Assembly: GCA_018242505.1 (NCBI GenBank)
Contig: JAFEBU010000040.1
Coordinates: forward strand, 62,001-126,000
Length of the DNA stretch: 64,000 nt
Direction: 5' to 3'
Source: Pseudomonadota bacterium
GTDB taxonomy: Bacteria > Pseudomonadota > Alphaproteobacteria > Reyranellales > Reyranellaceae
Both the position numbers and the translations under genes were made by a program. Below, piece after piece: positions 36,604 through 46,491 of this stretch (position 1 is the stretch's first letter; every line of letters begins with the position of its first letter). The notes beneath the pieces are model-generated. The model saw only the letters and a program-made list of their open reading frames with translations. It had not been told where the DNA came from and did no database searches.

Positions 36604-38124
36604 ATGACTGCGATCAAATGGAACAATCAAGGCGAAGCGATCTCTCGCGAGGTGCCGGGCGACAGCCTGGCGTTGATCGACGAGGGCGGTGACGGCAGCG
36701 AACGCCGCTACAGCTACGCCGACCTGCTCCGCCTGAGCGGCGCCCTCGCACGCGGGCTTCTGAAGCGCGGCCTGAAGCGCGGCGACCGGGTGGCGATCCT
36801 GTCGGCCAATCGCGCCGAGTTCCTGCTCACGTTCCTCGGCACCATGCAGGCTGGGCTGGTCTCGGTACCGGTGAACTGGAAGCTGCCGGCGGAGACGGTG
36901 GCCTATGTCGTCGACGACTGCGACGCGAAGCTGGTGATCGGTGACACCGCACGCCTGGGGCTCGCCCCTGACAGCGTGCCCAAGCTCTCGTTCGACACCG
37001 ACTTCGCCGCCCTGCTCGACGAAGGGCCGTTCACGCCCGCGAAGATGGAACCCGGGGAACCGGCGATGTTCCTCTACACGTCGGGCTCGACCGGCCGGCC
37101 CAAGGGCGTGGTGCTGTCGCACTATTCGCACCTTTGGGTGATGAGCCAGCGGCCCCGGCGCCCAGGGCCGATCAGCCAGCGCTCGCTGGTGGCCGCACCG
37201 CTCTACCACATGAACGGGCTGGCGATGTGCCAGACCACCTTCTATCACGGCGACACCGTGGTCCTGCTGCCGCAGTTCACGACCAGGGGCTATGTGGAGG
37301 CCGCCGCGAAGCATCGCGTCGCCTTCCTCACGTCGGTGCCGACCATGATCGCCATGCTGCTGCGCGAAAAGGAGCTCCTGGCGAAGACCGACCTCTCGGC
37401 GGTCGAAGCGGTACGCATGGGCTCCGCACCTCTTACCCAGTCCCTGGTCGACCAGGTGCGCGTGGCCTTCCCCAAGGCGCAAATCGGCAACGGCTACGGC
37501 ACCACCGAAGCAGGACCCGTCGTGTTCGGGCCGCATCCGAAGGGCATCAGGCAGCCGGACCTCTCCACGGGCTACCCGCATGCCGCGGTCGAGTTGCGCC
37601 TGGTGCGCGACGGCAAGGAGGTCGTGGGAGCCGACTCCGAGGGCGGCGTTCTGGAAATGAAGTGCGGCGCGCTGATGACGCACTATCACAAGCTGCCCGA
37701 GGCCACCGCCAAGGCGATGACGCCGGATGGTTTCTACCGTACCGGCGACGTGTTCCATCGCGACGCGGACGGCTTCTTCTATTTCATCGGCCGCGCCGAC
37801 GACATGTTCGTCTGCGGCGGCGAGAACATCTATCCGGGCGAGGTCGAGAAGATGCTGGAGCGCCATCCCGACATCCACCAGGCGGCCGTGCTGCCGGTCC
37901 CGGACGAGCTCAAGGGCCACAAGCCGATCGCCTTCGTCGTACGCGCGTCGGGCGCCGATCTCGACGAGCAGGCGGTGAAGGACCATGCACTCGCCAACGC
38001 TCCGGCCTACCAGCATCCCCGACAGGTCTTCTTCATCGACGAGATGCCGCTTGCCGGCACCAACAAGATCGACAAGCGCGCCCTTGCCAGGCAAATCCCA
38101 GCCGCAGGAGATTTTCGGAAATGA
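36604..38124 (+). CDS. AMP-forming acyl-CoA ligase (class I adenylate-forming enzyme)
   Basis: The 506-residue enzyme activates a carboxylic acid as acyl-AMP and then forms the CoA thioester. It has the P-loop [14 protein letters not shown] (about residue 157), the acyl-pocket region [20 protein letters not shown], the AMP-binding [23 protein letters not shown], the hinge [11 protein letters not shown] and the catalytic-lysine region [12 protein letters not shown]. The acid is not identifiable: an aromatic, medium-chain or bile-acid-like substrate would all fit. Its stop overlaps the next ATG (ATGA), and the coupled neighbours are an MDR oxidoreductase and a thioesterase. Confidence 0.93.
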   Translation: MTAIKWNNQGEAISREVPGDSLALIDEGGDGSERRYSYADLLRLSGALARGLLKRGLKRGDRVAILSANRAEFLLTFLGTMQAGLVSVPVNWKLPAETVAYVVDDCDAKLVIGDTARLGLAPDSVPKLSFDTDFAALLDEGPFTPAKMEPGEPAMFLYTSGSTGRPKGVVLSHYSHLWVMSQRPRRPGPISQRSLVAAPLYHMNGLAMCQTTFYHGDTVVLLPQFTTRGYVEAAAKHRVAFLTSVPTMIAMLLREKELLAKTDLSAVEAVRMGSAPLTQSLVDQVRVAFPKAQIGNGYGTTEAGPVVFGPHPKGIRQPDLSTGYPHAAVELRLVRDGKEVVGADSEGGVLEMKCGALMTHYHKLPEATAKAMTPDGFYRTGDVFHRDADGFFYFIGRADDMFVCGGENIYPGEVEKMLERHPDIHQAAVLPVPDELKGHKPIAFVVRASGADLDEQAVKDHALANAPAYQHPRQVFFIDEMPLAGTNKIDKRALARQIPAAGDFRK

Positions 38125-39134
38125 GAGCAGCCGTCATCAGAGAGCATGGCGGGCCCGACCGCCTGAACTTCGAGACCGGCTTTCCCGATCCCAAGGCCGG
38201 CGAAGGCGATGTGATCGTGGCGGTCAAGGCCTCGTCGCTCAACTACCACGATGTCTTCACGCGCCGAGGCATGCCCGGCATCAAGGTGCCGATGCCAGCC
38301 ATCATGGGCCTCGATGTCGCGGGCGAGATCGCCGAGGTCGGATCGGGCGTCACGGGCTGGAAGAAGGGCGATCGCGTGCTGGTCGATCCGATCAACCGCG
38401 TCGAGGGCGGGTTGATGGGCGAGACGGTGCATGGCGGCCTGGCCGAGCTCTGCCGGGCGCGCGCGCACCAGCTCATCCGCATTCCCGAGGGCGTGAGCTT
38501 CGCCGACGCCGCGGCGCTTCCTGTCGCCTACGGCACGGCAATGCGCATGATGGTGACCAACGGCCATGTCGCCAAGGGCGAGAAGGTCCTGATCCTGGGT
38601 GCGTCGGGCGGCGTCGGCGTCTGCTGCCTGCAGCTCGCCAAGCTCGCCGGGGCCGAGGTGATCGCCTGCGCCGGCACCGACGCCAAGGCCAAGCGCCTGG
38701 CCGAGCTGGGCGCGGACAAGACCATCAACTACGTCACCCACGATTTCCAGGACGAGATCTACAAGCTCCATGGCAAGCCCACGCGACGCGGCGGCGGCGC
38801 CGACCGTGGTGTCGATGTCGTGGTGAACTACACGGGCGGCGAGACCTGGGTGAAGTCGCTGAAGGTGCTGAAGGTCGGCGGCCGGCTGCTCACTTGCGGC
38901 GCCACCGCAGGCTTCGATCCCAAGGAGGACATCCGCTTCATCTGGACCTTCGAGCTCAAGGTGCTGGGCTCCAACGGCTGGGTGAGGAGCGACATCGAGA
39001 AACTTCTGGAGCTGGTGCAGAGCGGCAAGCTCAAGGTGCTGGTCGACAAGGTGTTCAAGCTCGAGGAAGCCCGCGAGGCGTTGCGCGTGATCGAGGATCG
39101 CGAAGTATTCGGCAAGATCGTGGTGGCGCCATGA
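38121..39134 (+). CDS. Zinc-type/quinone-oxidoreductase-like MDR dehydrogenase
   Basis: The 337-residue enzyme is a medium-chain dehydrogenase. The N-terminal GroES-like domain has [26 protein letters not shown] and [14 protein letters not shown]. The cofactor domain follows with [26 protein letters not shown] (GxGxxG) near residue 155. Lack of the catalytic-zinc cysteine in the usual GxD site suggests the zinc-free quinone-oxidoreductase or enoyl-reductase-like class. The start ATG at 38121 overlaps the stop of the ligase gene, and its own stop overlaps the next start, so translation is coupled. Confidence 0.92.
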   Translation: MRAAVIREHGGPDRLNFETGFPDPKAGEGDVIVAVKASSLNYHDVFTRRGMPGIKVPMPAIMGLDVAGEIAEVGSGVTGWKKGDRVLVDPINRVEGGLMGETVHGGLAELCRARAHQLIRIPEGVSFADAAALPVAYGTAMRMMVTNGHVAKGEKVLILGASGGVGVCCLQLAKLAGAEVIACAGTDAKAKRLAELGADKTINYVTHDFQDEIYKLHGKPTRRGGGADRGVDVVVNYTGGETWVKSLKVLKVGGRLLTCGATAGFDPKEDIRFIWTFELKVLGSNGWVRSDIEKLLELVQSGKLKVLVDKVFKLEEAREALRVIEDREVFGKIVVAP

Positions 39135-39559
39135 GCGAAACACCAAAGCCGCTCTCGGGCGCCGAGATTCAGGCGATGCTCGACCATTCGCCGTTCATCT
39201 CTTTCCTTGGTCTCAAGATCACGGAAGCCGACGCCGCCAGGGAGCAGGTCACCATGGTCTGCGAGATGCGGCCCGAGTTCGAGCGTGGCAAGGGCACCGG
39301 CCAATGGCATGGCGGGCCGATCGCGGCCATCATCGACACGGTCGGCGATTACGCGCTGGTCATGGCGCTCAGGCGCGGCCTGCCGACGGTCAACTTCCGC
39401 GTCGATTATTTGCGGCCTGCGATCAAGACCAAGCTGATCACGACGGCAAAGGTGCGCCGCGCCGGCAAAAGCGTGGGTGTGGTCGATGTCGACGTCTTCA
39501 ACGAGCAGAAGGCGCTGGTCGCCGTGGGCCGCGCGACCTATTCGACGCTTTCGGGGTAA
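39131..39559 (+). CDS. PaaI-type acyl-CoA thioesterase (hotdog fold)
   Basis: The 142-residue hotdog-fold protein has the PaaI features: FISFLGLKITEADAAREQVTM, the active-site region GTGQWHGGPIAAIIDTVGDYALVMAL (HGG with downstream acidic residue) and TVNFRVDYLRPAIKTKLITTAKV. Such enzymes hydrolyse acyl-CoA esters, often of phenylacetate-type or other aromatic acids, to recycle CoA. It overlaps the MDR gene by four bases. With the ligase upstream it suggests control of a CoA-thioester pool. Confidence 0.92.
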   Translation: MSETPKPLSGAEIQAMLDHSPFISFLGLKITEADAAREQVTMVCEMRPEFERGKGTGQWHGGPIAAIIDTVGDYALVMALRRGLPTVNFRVDYLRPAIKTKLITTAKVRRAGKSVGVVDVDVFNEQKALVAVGRATYSTLSG

Positions 39560-39568
39560 GATCGCCTG

Positions 39569-41170
39569 GTGAGCGCGCTTTCCCGACGAACCTTCGGCAT
39601 CGGCACGCTGGCCGTCGGCCTAGCGGGTGCGTCACGGCGCGCGCGGGCACAGGAAGAACCGAGATACGGCGGCACGCTGGTCGCGACCTTGGGCGATGGC
39701 GAGCCGCAAGCCTGCTACGTGCCGTCGGGAGGCGGTCCCAGCCCGACCTTCTCCGCGTCCAAGCTGCTCGAGCGGCTGGCGTACCGGCGCATGGACGGCG
39801 ACTTCGAGGGCGAACTGGCCGAGAGCTGGCAGCCGGCCGCCGATTTCAGGTCCTATACGGTCAAGCTGCGCAAGGGTATCGCCTTCCACGACGGCACGGA
39901 GATGACGGCGGCAGATGTCGTCTATTCCGTGAACGAGATCTGGAAGCCGCATGCCGACCCTTTGGCCCTGGCCACCTTTGTCGGCATCGACGCCGCCGCT
40001 GCCGACACGGTCGTTTTCAAATTCTCCGAGCCGACTCCTGCATTCTTCTTCGCCTCGCTGCTGAGCGGCAGCGCGAACTACGTGCTTCCCAAACACGTCT
40101 ATGGCGGCGGCGATCCTGTCGGCCATGCAGCGAACAATGCGCCGATCGGGACCGGCCCCTGGAAATTCCAGCGTTGGGTCCGCGGCAGCCACTTCGAGTT
40201 CGTCAGAAACGACCGTTACTGGCGCAAGGGCTTCCCCTATCTCGATCGCCTGATCCTTCGCTATGTGCGCGATCCCGCCGGTCGCGCGGCGGCGCTCGAG
40301 GCTGGCGAGATCCAGATCGGCGTGCTGACGCCGGTCGCCTTGCCGGACATCAAACGACTCACCGCCACCGGCAAGGTGATCGCCACCTCGAAAGGCTACG
40401 AGGAGCGTGTCTGGGCGACCACGCTGGAATGCAATCTGCGCCATCCGATCCTGGCCAGACGCGAGGTGCGACAGGCACTCTTCCATGCCATCGATCGCCA
40501 GGTCATCGTCGACGCCGTCTATGCCGGCTATGCCCGCGCCGGGACAGGCCCGATCTTCTCTCCCAACACCGCGTTCTTTGTTAACGACCTCGACCCGGTC
40601 GAGTTCGCCCCCGGGAGGGCGACAGCGCTTCTGGACAAGGCCGGTCTTGCGAGAAAAGGAAACGCCCCACGCTTCACGCTCGATCTCGTGGCGGGCGGCT
40701 GGTTTGCCGACAACGGCCGCGTCGGCGCCTACGTCAAACAGGCGCTGGAGGACGTCGGCATCGGCGTCTCGCTCTCGATGCCCGACCGCGCATCCTCGAT
40801 CCGCCGCATCTATTCGGACTACGACTTCGATCTTGCGATCTCCAATCAGTCGAATCCGTCGGAGCCGGTGCCCATAACGACGCAATACTACACGACAGAC
40901 GGCATCCGGAAGGGCGTGCCCTTCTGCAACGCCTCCGGTTACTCCAATCCCGAGCTCGATGCGCTGGTGGAAAGAATCAAGGTCGAGACGGACGCGTCAC
41001 GGCGCAAGGAACTCGTGGTCGAGTTCCAGAAGGTCGTCGTGCGCGACGCGCCGCTCCTGCCCCTGGTCGAGTTCGACACCGTGACACTCGCCAGCATCCG
41101 GGTGCGCAACCACTCGACCGTCCCCGACTTTGCCGCCGCGAGCTGGCACGACGTCTGGCTCGCGGATTAG
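39569..41170 (+). CDS. ABC importer solute-binding protein, family 5, without its own permeases
   Basis: The 533-residue protein has a Tat-like signal (LSRRTFGIGTLAVGLAGASRRARAQ), then GGTLVATLGDGEPQACYVPS and the family 5 core YTVKLRKGIAFHDGTEMTAADVVYSV and NNAPIGTGPWKFQRWVRGSHFEFVRNDRYW. It starts at GTG 39569, ten bases after the thioesterase stop. It is closely similar in layout to the protein at 33811-35418, but no permease or ATPase follows, so it probably uses another importer, perhaps the one 4 kb upstream. Its end overlaps the convergent dehydratase gene by four bases. Confidence 0.9.
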   Translation: MSALSRRTFGIGTLAVGLAGASRRARAQEEPRYGGTLVATLGDGEPQACYVPSGGGPSPTFSASKLLERLAYRRMDGDFEGELAESWQPAADFRSYTVKLRKGIAFHDGTEMTAADVVYSVNEIWKPHADPLALATFVGIDAAAADTVVFKFSEPTPAFFFASLLSGSANYVLPKHVYGGGDPVGHAANNAPIGTGPWKFQRWVRGSHFEFVRNDRYWRKGFPYLDRLILRYVRDPAGRAAALEAGEIQIGVLTPVALPDIKRLTATGKVIATSKGYEERVWATTLECNLRHPILARREVRQALFHAIDRQVIVDAVYAGYARAGTGPIFSPNTAFFVNDLDPVEFAPGRATALLDKAGLARKGNAPRFTLDLVAGGWFADNGRVGAYVKQALEDVGIGVSLSMPDRASSIRRIYSDYDFDLAISNQSNPSEPVPITTQYYTTDGIRKGVPFCNASGYSNPELDALVERIKVETDASRRKELVVEFQKVVVRDAPLLPLVEFDTVTLASIRVRNHSTVPDFAAASWHDVWLAD

Positions 41171-42090
41171 GCGATCGAAGCCGGATCCGTGTTCGCGCCG
41201 CAGACCAGGGTCGCCACCGCCTCGTCTGGCGCCGGCCGGTAGGCGCCGGACAGGAGGGCGGCGAGGCATGTCGCACCCGCCGGCTCGGCGATCACCCTGA
41301 GTTCGTCCCACAGCCTGCGCTGCGCCATGCGCACGGCCTCGTCGGTGACCAGGATCGAATGGGCCACCAGTCTCTGGGCGATCTCGAAGTTCGGCACCCC
41401 GATACGGCTTGCGCCCAGCGCATCGGCGGCGATGCCCGAGACCGCGATATCGACCGGCCGGCCGGCGCGGCGCGCGGCATGGAGCGTCGGCGTGCCCTCG
41501 GTCTCGACAGCGACGATCTTCACCCGATCACCAATCGCGGCCGCACAGCCTGCAATCAGGCCGCCGCCGCCGACCGCGACCAGCAGCGTGTCGAAGCGGG
41601 CTTGCGCGGCGAATTCCAGTGCGACGCTGCCCGCTCCCGCGAACACCTCCGGATCCTCGTAGGCATGCACGGTGAGTGCGCCGGTCTCCGCCGCGCGGTC
41701 CTCTGCTGCCGCGCGGGCTTCGGAATAGACGGCGCCGACCTGGTGCACGATCGCGCCGTAGCTCTTGAGCCGTTCCACTTTCGTCGATGCGCTGATGGTG
41801 GGCACGAAGATCTCGGCGCGATGACCGAGCGCACGGGCGGCATAGGCGACCGCGGCGCCATGGTTGCCGCCGGAGGCCGCGACCACGCCGGCCGGCGGCA
41901 CCTTCGAGACCAGAAGCTTGTGGAAGGCGCCCCGTCCCTTGAACGAACCGCTGACCTGCAGCGCTTCGAGCTTGAGCGCGATCGGCACCGGGAGCCCCAG
42001 CATGCCCGCCGCCGCCTCGAGCGCCGGCGTGCGCCTGACATGCGGCCGCACACGCGACCACGCGGTTTCGACATGCTCGCGCGAGATCAT
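41167..42090 (-). CDS. PLP-dependent threonine/serine dehydratase-like enzyme
   Basis: The 307-residue fold-type II PLP enzyme has the Schiff-base lysine in VSGSFKGRGAFHKL (near residue 51), the cofactor-phosphate loop in AASGGNHGAAVAYAARALG and the C-terminal glycine-rich VAVGGGGLIAGCAAA. This is the catabolic dehydratase pattern without the regulatory ACT domains. Related enzymes act on threonine, serine or hydroxyaspartate, so specificity remains open. It is translated after the HD-domain gene with an ATGA overlap and is the last gene of the minus-strand operon. Confidence 0.9.
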   Translation of the reverse strand: MISREHVETAWSRVRPHVRRTPALEAAAGMLGLPVPIALKLEALQVSGSFKGRGAFHKLLVSKVPPAGVVAASGGNHGAAVAYAARALGHRAEIFVPTISASTKVERLKSYGAIVHQVGAVYSEARAAAEDRAAETGALTVHAYEDPEVFAGAGSVALEFAAQARFDTLLVAVGGGGLIAGCAAAIGDRVKIVAVETEGTPTLHAARRAGRPVDIAVSGIAADALGASRIGVPNFEIAQRLVAHSILVTDEAVRMAQRRLWDELRVIAEPAGATCLAALLSGAYRPAPDEAVATLVCGANTDPASIA

Positions 42091-42638
42091 TGGATGCGGC
42101 AGGCCTCGATGTGACGCAGGAAATGATCGAAGTCGGGCGTCGTCGCCCGCGGATCCTTGGCGGCTTCGTCGTAGCGCCTCAGTCGCACGGCCTCGGCCTG
42201 CTGCGGATGGCGTTGGAAGGCTTCGACCTCGTTGGCCGACATCAGCCCGCCCTGCAATTGCAGGCTACGCACCGAATCGGATGCGAGCTTGCCGAAGTAG
42301 TCGGACTCGACCGCGCAAAGATAACGCTTGGCGGCGACATGCAGGCGGACCGGCTCACTCACTTCGGGGCCGAAGTGCTGGGCCAGCCATCTGGCTCCGA
42401 GCTCCTCATGTACGTCATCGACGCCGCGGCCCGCCGGATTGTCGCCCAGTCCGTGGATCATGTGACCGATATCATGCAGCAACGAGGCCAGCACCGTGGC
42501 AGGCGATGCGCCATCGGCTTCGGCCAGCGTCGCCGCCTGCAGCGCATGCTGCAGCTGATTGACGTTGCTCAACCCGTAGCGGCGCGTGGCCCGACCGACA
42601 AAGATGTCCAGGAGGTCATGACGAAGGGAAGCGCTCAT
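42087..42638 (-). CDS. HD-domain mixed-valent di-iron oxygenase-like protein (PhnZ-like)
   Basis: The 183-residue protein has the pattern of HD-domain oxygenases rather than phosphohydrolases: QLQHALQAATLAE, LLHDIGHMIHG, VHEELGARWL, LHVAAKRYLCA (with lysine three after His) and a final DFDHF. These supply six apparent metal ligands as in PhnZ, which cleaves 2-amino-1-hydroxyethylphosphonate. No phosphonate genes are near, so the substrate may be another diol or hydroxylated compound. It overlaps its upstream and downstream genes by four bases each (ATGA). Confidence 0.8.
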   Translation of the reverse strand: MSASLRHDLLDIFVGRATRRYGLSNVNQLQHALQAATLAEADGASPATVLASLLHDIGHMIHGLGDNPAGRGVDDVHEELGARWLAQHFGPEVSEPVRLHVAAKRYLCAVESDYFGKLASDSVRSLQLQGGLMSANEVEAFQRHPQQAEAVRLRRYDEAAKDPRATTPDFDHFLRHIEACRIQ

Positions 42639-43738
42639 GCCCGCTTCTTAGCACGAATGGGCGGTCGGGGTTTGGGTTGAGGCTGGGGCTTGGGTTGGGG
42701 CTGAACCACGGGTTCATAGCCGGGGATCATGGCCAACGCCTGTTTCACCGGATCGGCCGTCCATGCGTGTGTAACAAAATCGCCATGAAGATCGATGCCG
42801 CCACAGGCGACGAAGGCCAGCGTGCCCGGCGTCAATGTCTTGGGCAGTGAGTTGGCGTAGGGAATGCGGCGCTTGGCCAGGAGACCCTCCAGCGTGGCAT
42901 TCTCGCTGCGTGTGGAATCGGTATAAGCGCTGAGCAGGAAGCCCGTCTGTCGGCGGGCCGAGACCCAGCCGGCGAACTTGTCTTCGTCGCCGTAGAGCGA
43001 ATCGAGCAGGATCACGCCTTTCACGCGGAACGGAGCGCCGCCGCGCTGCAGGGCGTAAGCGGTCGAGAGATAGCCGCCGCTATAGGAGACGATGATCACC
43101 GGTGCGGCGTTGAAGTGCGGACCCACCCGCTTGTCGCCGTAGAGGCGCATCAGCCGTTCTGCGGCCTCGTCGATATAGGCCGCGAGGTGACCCGGCCGCC
43201 AGAAATTGCCGGCGCTCGAATCGGCGGCATCGAAGGCGAGCTGCGGCGCGACCAGGGCGACATTCTTGCCCGATTCGGCAACCTGGCGCGGCACCGCCTG
43301 ACGCGCCATCACGTCACGTTCCAGAGTGGCGCCCTGGCCATGCAGGAACAGCACCATCAGCGACGGAAGCTGCGGGTTGTAGCCCGCCGGCAGGTAAAGG
43401 AGCGACCGGCGATCCGAGTAGGTGGTGTCTTCCCAGCACACATCGCCGCGCAGCGTGGTATGGCCGCGACGCCTGCCCGCACGCACGTCGAGGAACGGCT
43501 TGTTGGTGTCGGGAATGAGCCCACGATAGGGGAAGGGTGAGGTATTGAAGGCGATCAGCTGGCTCTTGGCTTCCTTCAAGGGCTGGGGACCGACCGACGC
43601 GCGGGCGACGGGCTTGTTGTGCACCGCGGGCCTCGCCGGGGCGCGGGGGGCCGGTTTCTTCACCGTCTTCCGCAGTGTCCGGGCATGCGCAGCCATCGGG
43701 AAGAACAAGGCTCCCAGCAGCAGAGCCCGGCGCTTCAC
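42635..43738 (-). CDS. Secreted alpha/beta-hydrolase-like protein
   Basis: The 367-residue protein begins with a short signal peptide (VKRRALLLGALFFPMAAHA, translated from GTG at 43738) and a low-complexity Pro/Ala/Lys linker. The core is of alpha/beta-hydrolase type: SLMVLFLHGQGATLERDVM, NVALVAPQLAFDAADSSAG and a nucleophile-elbow-like IVSYSGGYLSTAYAL (SYSGG), with VILLDSLYGDEDKFAGW after it. The tail is a charged proline-rich stretch (PQPKPQPQPKPRPP). The GTGA overlap with the upstream gene fixes the start. It is probably periplasmic; the substrate is unknown. Confidence 0.78.
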   Translation of the reverse strand: MKRRALLLGALFFPMAAHARTLRKTVKKPAPRAPARPAVHNKPVARASVGPQPLKEAKSQLIAFNTSPFPYRGLIPDTNKPFLDVRAGRRRGHTTLRGDVCWEDTTYSDRRSLLYLPAGYNPQLPSLMVLFLHGQGATLERDVMARQAVPRQVAESGKNVALVAPQLAFDAADSSAGNFWRPGHLAAYIDEAAERLMRLYGDKRVGPHFNAAPVIIVSYSGGYLSTAYALQRGGAPFRVKGVILLDSLYGDEDKFAGWVSARRQTGFLLSAYTDSTRSENATLEGLLAKRRIPYANSLPKTLTPGTLAFVACGGIDLHGDFVTHAWTADPVKQALAMIPGYEPVVQPQPKPQPQPKPRPPIRAKKRA

Positions 43739-46428
43739 GCCGCCGCGAGCCGCGTCTCGCCGAGCGGCTTCAGGACGGAGAAGAAGGCCGGCAAGGCCAC
43801 AAGATAGGCCACGGCCCCCACCAGCACGACGGCAGGCAGGCCGAAGCTCGTCGCCACAATCGGCACCAGGGCTGCGCCGATCACCGAAAAGCAGCCGTTC
43901 ACGCCCCAGGCCCACAGGAACATGTGCTCCTTGCCGAGCCGGCTCAGCGCTGTCATGGCCGTTGGCATGGGGAAGCCCATCAGGAAGGCCGGCGGCAGGA
44001 TCAGCAGCAGGCAGAGCGCGATGCGCAGCAGGTACGGAAGCGTTCCGACCCAATCGAGCGCATAGTCGATGGCGAAGGCGTAGACCGCGAGGATGACGAA
44101 GATCGCGAAGAAGATGCGCGGCATCACGCGGCGCGCACGGTCGTAGAAGCGCTCGGAGACGAAGCTGCCGAGGCCGGAGAAGACCAGCATGCCCGTGATC
44201 AGCACCGAGGCCGAGACGGTGGCGTTGGAGAGCGCCAGAACGAAGTGGGAGATCATGCCCACCTCGACGGTGATGTAGCCGAGTCCGAGGCAGAGGAAAT
44301 AGATCATCGTGCCGAACTTGCCGGGATTGCGGCTGAAGATGGTACGCCAGCCGAAGATCACCGGGAACAGCACCAGCGTGAACGCGAAGACCGTGGCGAT
44401 GCCGAGCGTCGCCCAGATCAGCAGGTAGCCCCATTCGTCCTGCACCAGCTCGAGCCGGTCGAGGAACTTCAGCAGGTCCTTCACCTTGATGTAGGCGGCG
44501 AAGTAGGGCTGGTTGTTGGTGAGCATGCGCGTGTCGAACACGTAGTCGTCCGCCACCTTCTGCCAACCGCCATCGACCAGGAAATGCCAGGCCAGCCGGC
44601 CCATCGTGGTTGCCGGCACCAGCGGAGCCGGCGGCGTGCCGGGCGGCGCATCGGCCTGGGCGAGCTCCGGCGGCGGCTTGTCGTGCGGCTCGTCACCGGA
44701 TGCCTCGTCTGCCTTGCCTGCCTTCTCCTCGGGCGCCGTCGGATCGGGCGGCGGGCCGGCATAGAAGAACTGGTCGCGATAATCCTGCAGGGTCTGGGCG
44801 AGCGGCGTCGTGTCGATCTTGATGCCGGGATAGTAGATCTCGTCGAACGACATCGCGCGGGTATGCTCGTTGAGCTTGGCGATATCGTCGGCGCTGAAGC
44901 CACCGCGCTTGTAGAGCACCGTCGCAGTCGAAAGATAGGCGGCAGCGACGTAGAAATTCTTCGAGATATCCGCGCCGTCGACGTCATGAGCCGCCGCCGC
45001 CATGGTGGCGTACAACTTCAGCACCGATTTGGGCGGCTCCTCCTTGTTCCAGAGCGTCACCGACAGGATGCCGCCCGGCTTCAGCGCGCGCATGTAGGCC
45101 GCCATCGCCTCGCGCGTGTAGGCGTACTTCTCCACGATGGCGAAGCCGCCCGGGCTCGACAGGCCCGCCGAATCGGCAAGCGACAGGTCGATCACGTCGT
45201 AACGGTTCTTGGTGTGGGCGAGATAGAGGCGGCCGTCATAGTCGATGACGCTCACCTTGGGATTGTTGAGGATGTCGCCGGTGAAGGCGCGCAGGCCCTT
45301 GTCCTCACGGAAAGCCGTCAGGATGGCGGGATTGCCCTCGGCCACCGTCACATGCTCGGAGCCTTCCTTCAGGGCCACCGCCGTCGAGATGCCACCGCCG
45401 AACTGGACCACGAAGGTGTCCGGTTTCTGCTTCAGCACATAGGGATAGTACATCGGCAAGTAGCGGAAGTAGGCGACCTCATCCTCCGGCAGATCCTTGA
45501 TGATGCCTTGCGGACCATCCGAATCGAGATACAGGCCGAGATAGGCATTCTCCGGCATCTTCTTCAGGTTGAAGGCGGCATTGTCGGAGAGGCCGGGCGC
45601 GAAATGGAGATAGGAGCTGGAATAGATCTCCATATAGCCGAACGGCGAGGCGCGCTCGTAGGTGCGCTTGTTGTCGGGGAACTTGCGGGCGTAGGCGACG
45701 CCCTTGTAGTCGGACACGGCAAGCGTGGGGATGCCGAACGCTGACGGCAGGACGTAGTGCGCTCCTCCGGCGAGCAGCGCCACCACGATGAGCGCCGCAA
45801 GCCCGCGCCGATCGCGCAACGACACGAACCACAGCACGCCACCCGCCAACCACAGCAGCAGCGGCGCCATGATCATGTTCGCGGGGTCGAACACATACAT
45901 GGCGAGCAGGACCGAGAGCCCGCACAGGCCCGAGCCAGCCATATCGGCGAAGTAAACCCGGTTGAAGGTCTTCTGCGCCTTCAGGAACACGACGCCGAGA
46001 TAGAGGGCGCCGGCCAGGAACGGCAAGAAATAGAGCACGAAGTTGGCGAGCAGCCGCCACTTCTGCATCGGATCGGAGATCAGGAAGATGGCGTTGAACG
46101 GCACCTGCTGGGCGATCAGGTTGCAGCCCACCATCAGCGGGCCGAACAGCAGTAGGGCCGCTTTCACCGCGCCCTGCCAGTGGCGCTCGAACCAGCCCTT
46201 GCCCACGCACATCACCGCGGAGGTGAGGCCGAAGCCGAACATGGCGAGGCTCACGACCAGCGAGCCGAAATGGGCCCAGCTTCCGACCGAAAAGACGCGC
46301 ATGATGGCGATCTGCAGCGCAATGATGCTGCCCGCCACCAGCCCGACAGAGAGGTAAAACGTGACCGGTTGACGCCGGTCGAGATCGATGGAGACGTTCA
46401 AGGGGGCAGGTCTCCTGCTGCGCACCAT
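43735..46428 (-). CDS. Membrane protein with spermidine-synthase-like methyltransferase-fold domain
   Basis: The 897-residue protein has about eight N-terminal helices (from FYLSVGLVAGSIIALQIAIMRVF). A soluble spermidine-synthase-like Rossmann domain follows near residues 330-500, with VVQFGGGISTAVALKEGSEHVTVAEGNPAIL and YDVIDLSLADSAGL. An acidic/proline-rich linker precedes further helices to the C-terminus (FLMGFPMPTAMTAL). This fused MFS/spermidine-synthase-like layout is known but not well characterised. The normal aminopropyl-acceptor residues are not obvious, so it may not make polyamines. A TTG start at about 46407 (LNVSIDL), after an AGGAG, is possible. Confidence 0.82.
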   Translation of the reverse strand: MVRSRRPAPLNVSIDLDRRQPVTFYLSVGLVAGSIIALQIAIMRVFSVGSWAHFGSLVVSLAMFGFGLTSAVMCVGKGWFERHWQGAVKAALLLFGPLMVGCNLIAQQVPFNAIFLISDPMQKWRLLANFVLYFLPFLAGALYLGVVFLKAQKTFNRVYFADMAGSGLCGLSVLLAMYVFDPANMIMAPLLLWLAGGVLWFVSLRDRRGLAALIVVALLAGGAHYVLPSAFGIPTLAVSDYKGVAYARKFPDNKRTYERASPFGYMEIYSSSYLHFAPGLSDNAAFNLKKMPENAYLGLYLDSDGPQGIIKDLPEDEVAYFRYLPMYYPYVLKQKPDTFVVQFGGGISTAVALKEGSEHVTVAEGNPAILTAFREDKGLRAFTGDILNNPKVSVIDYDGRLYLAHTKNRYDVIDLSLADSAGLSSPGGFAIVEKYAYTREAMAAYMRALKPGGILSVTLWNKEEPPKSVLKLYATMAAAAHDVDGADISKNFYVAAAYLSTATVLYKRGGFSADDIAKLNEHTRAMSFDEIYYPGIKIDTTPLAQTLQDYRDQFFYAGPPPDPTAPEEKAGKADEASGDEPHDKPPPELAQADAPPGTPPAPLVPATTMGRLAWHFLVDGGWQKVADDYVFDTRMLTNNQPYFAAYIKVKDLLKFLDRLELVQDEWGYLLIWATLGIATVFAFTLVLFPVIFGWRTIFSRNPGKFGTMIYFLCLGLGYITVEVGMISHFVLALSNATVSASVLITGMLVFSGLGSFVSERFYDRARRVMPRIFFAIFVILAVYAFAIDYALDWVGTLPYLLRIALCLLLILPPAFLMGFPMPTAMTALSRLGKEHMFLWAWGVNGCFSVIGAALVPIVATSFGLPAVVLVGAVAYLVALPAFFSVLKPLGETRLAAA

Positions 46429-46491
46429 TCACGTGGCGCGATCATGATCCATGACGAAGACGCGCCGCGGAGGCGGCACGCCCCCGCGTGT

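Noticed and set aside
37134..38120. Long plus-strand frame running from inside the acyl-CoA ligase into the MDR gene
   Set aside because: It is an out-of-frame shadow, arginine- and glycine-rich. The MDR protein begins at the ATG at 38121.
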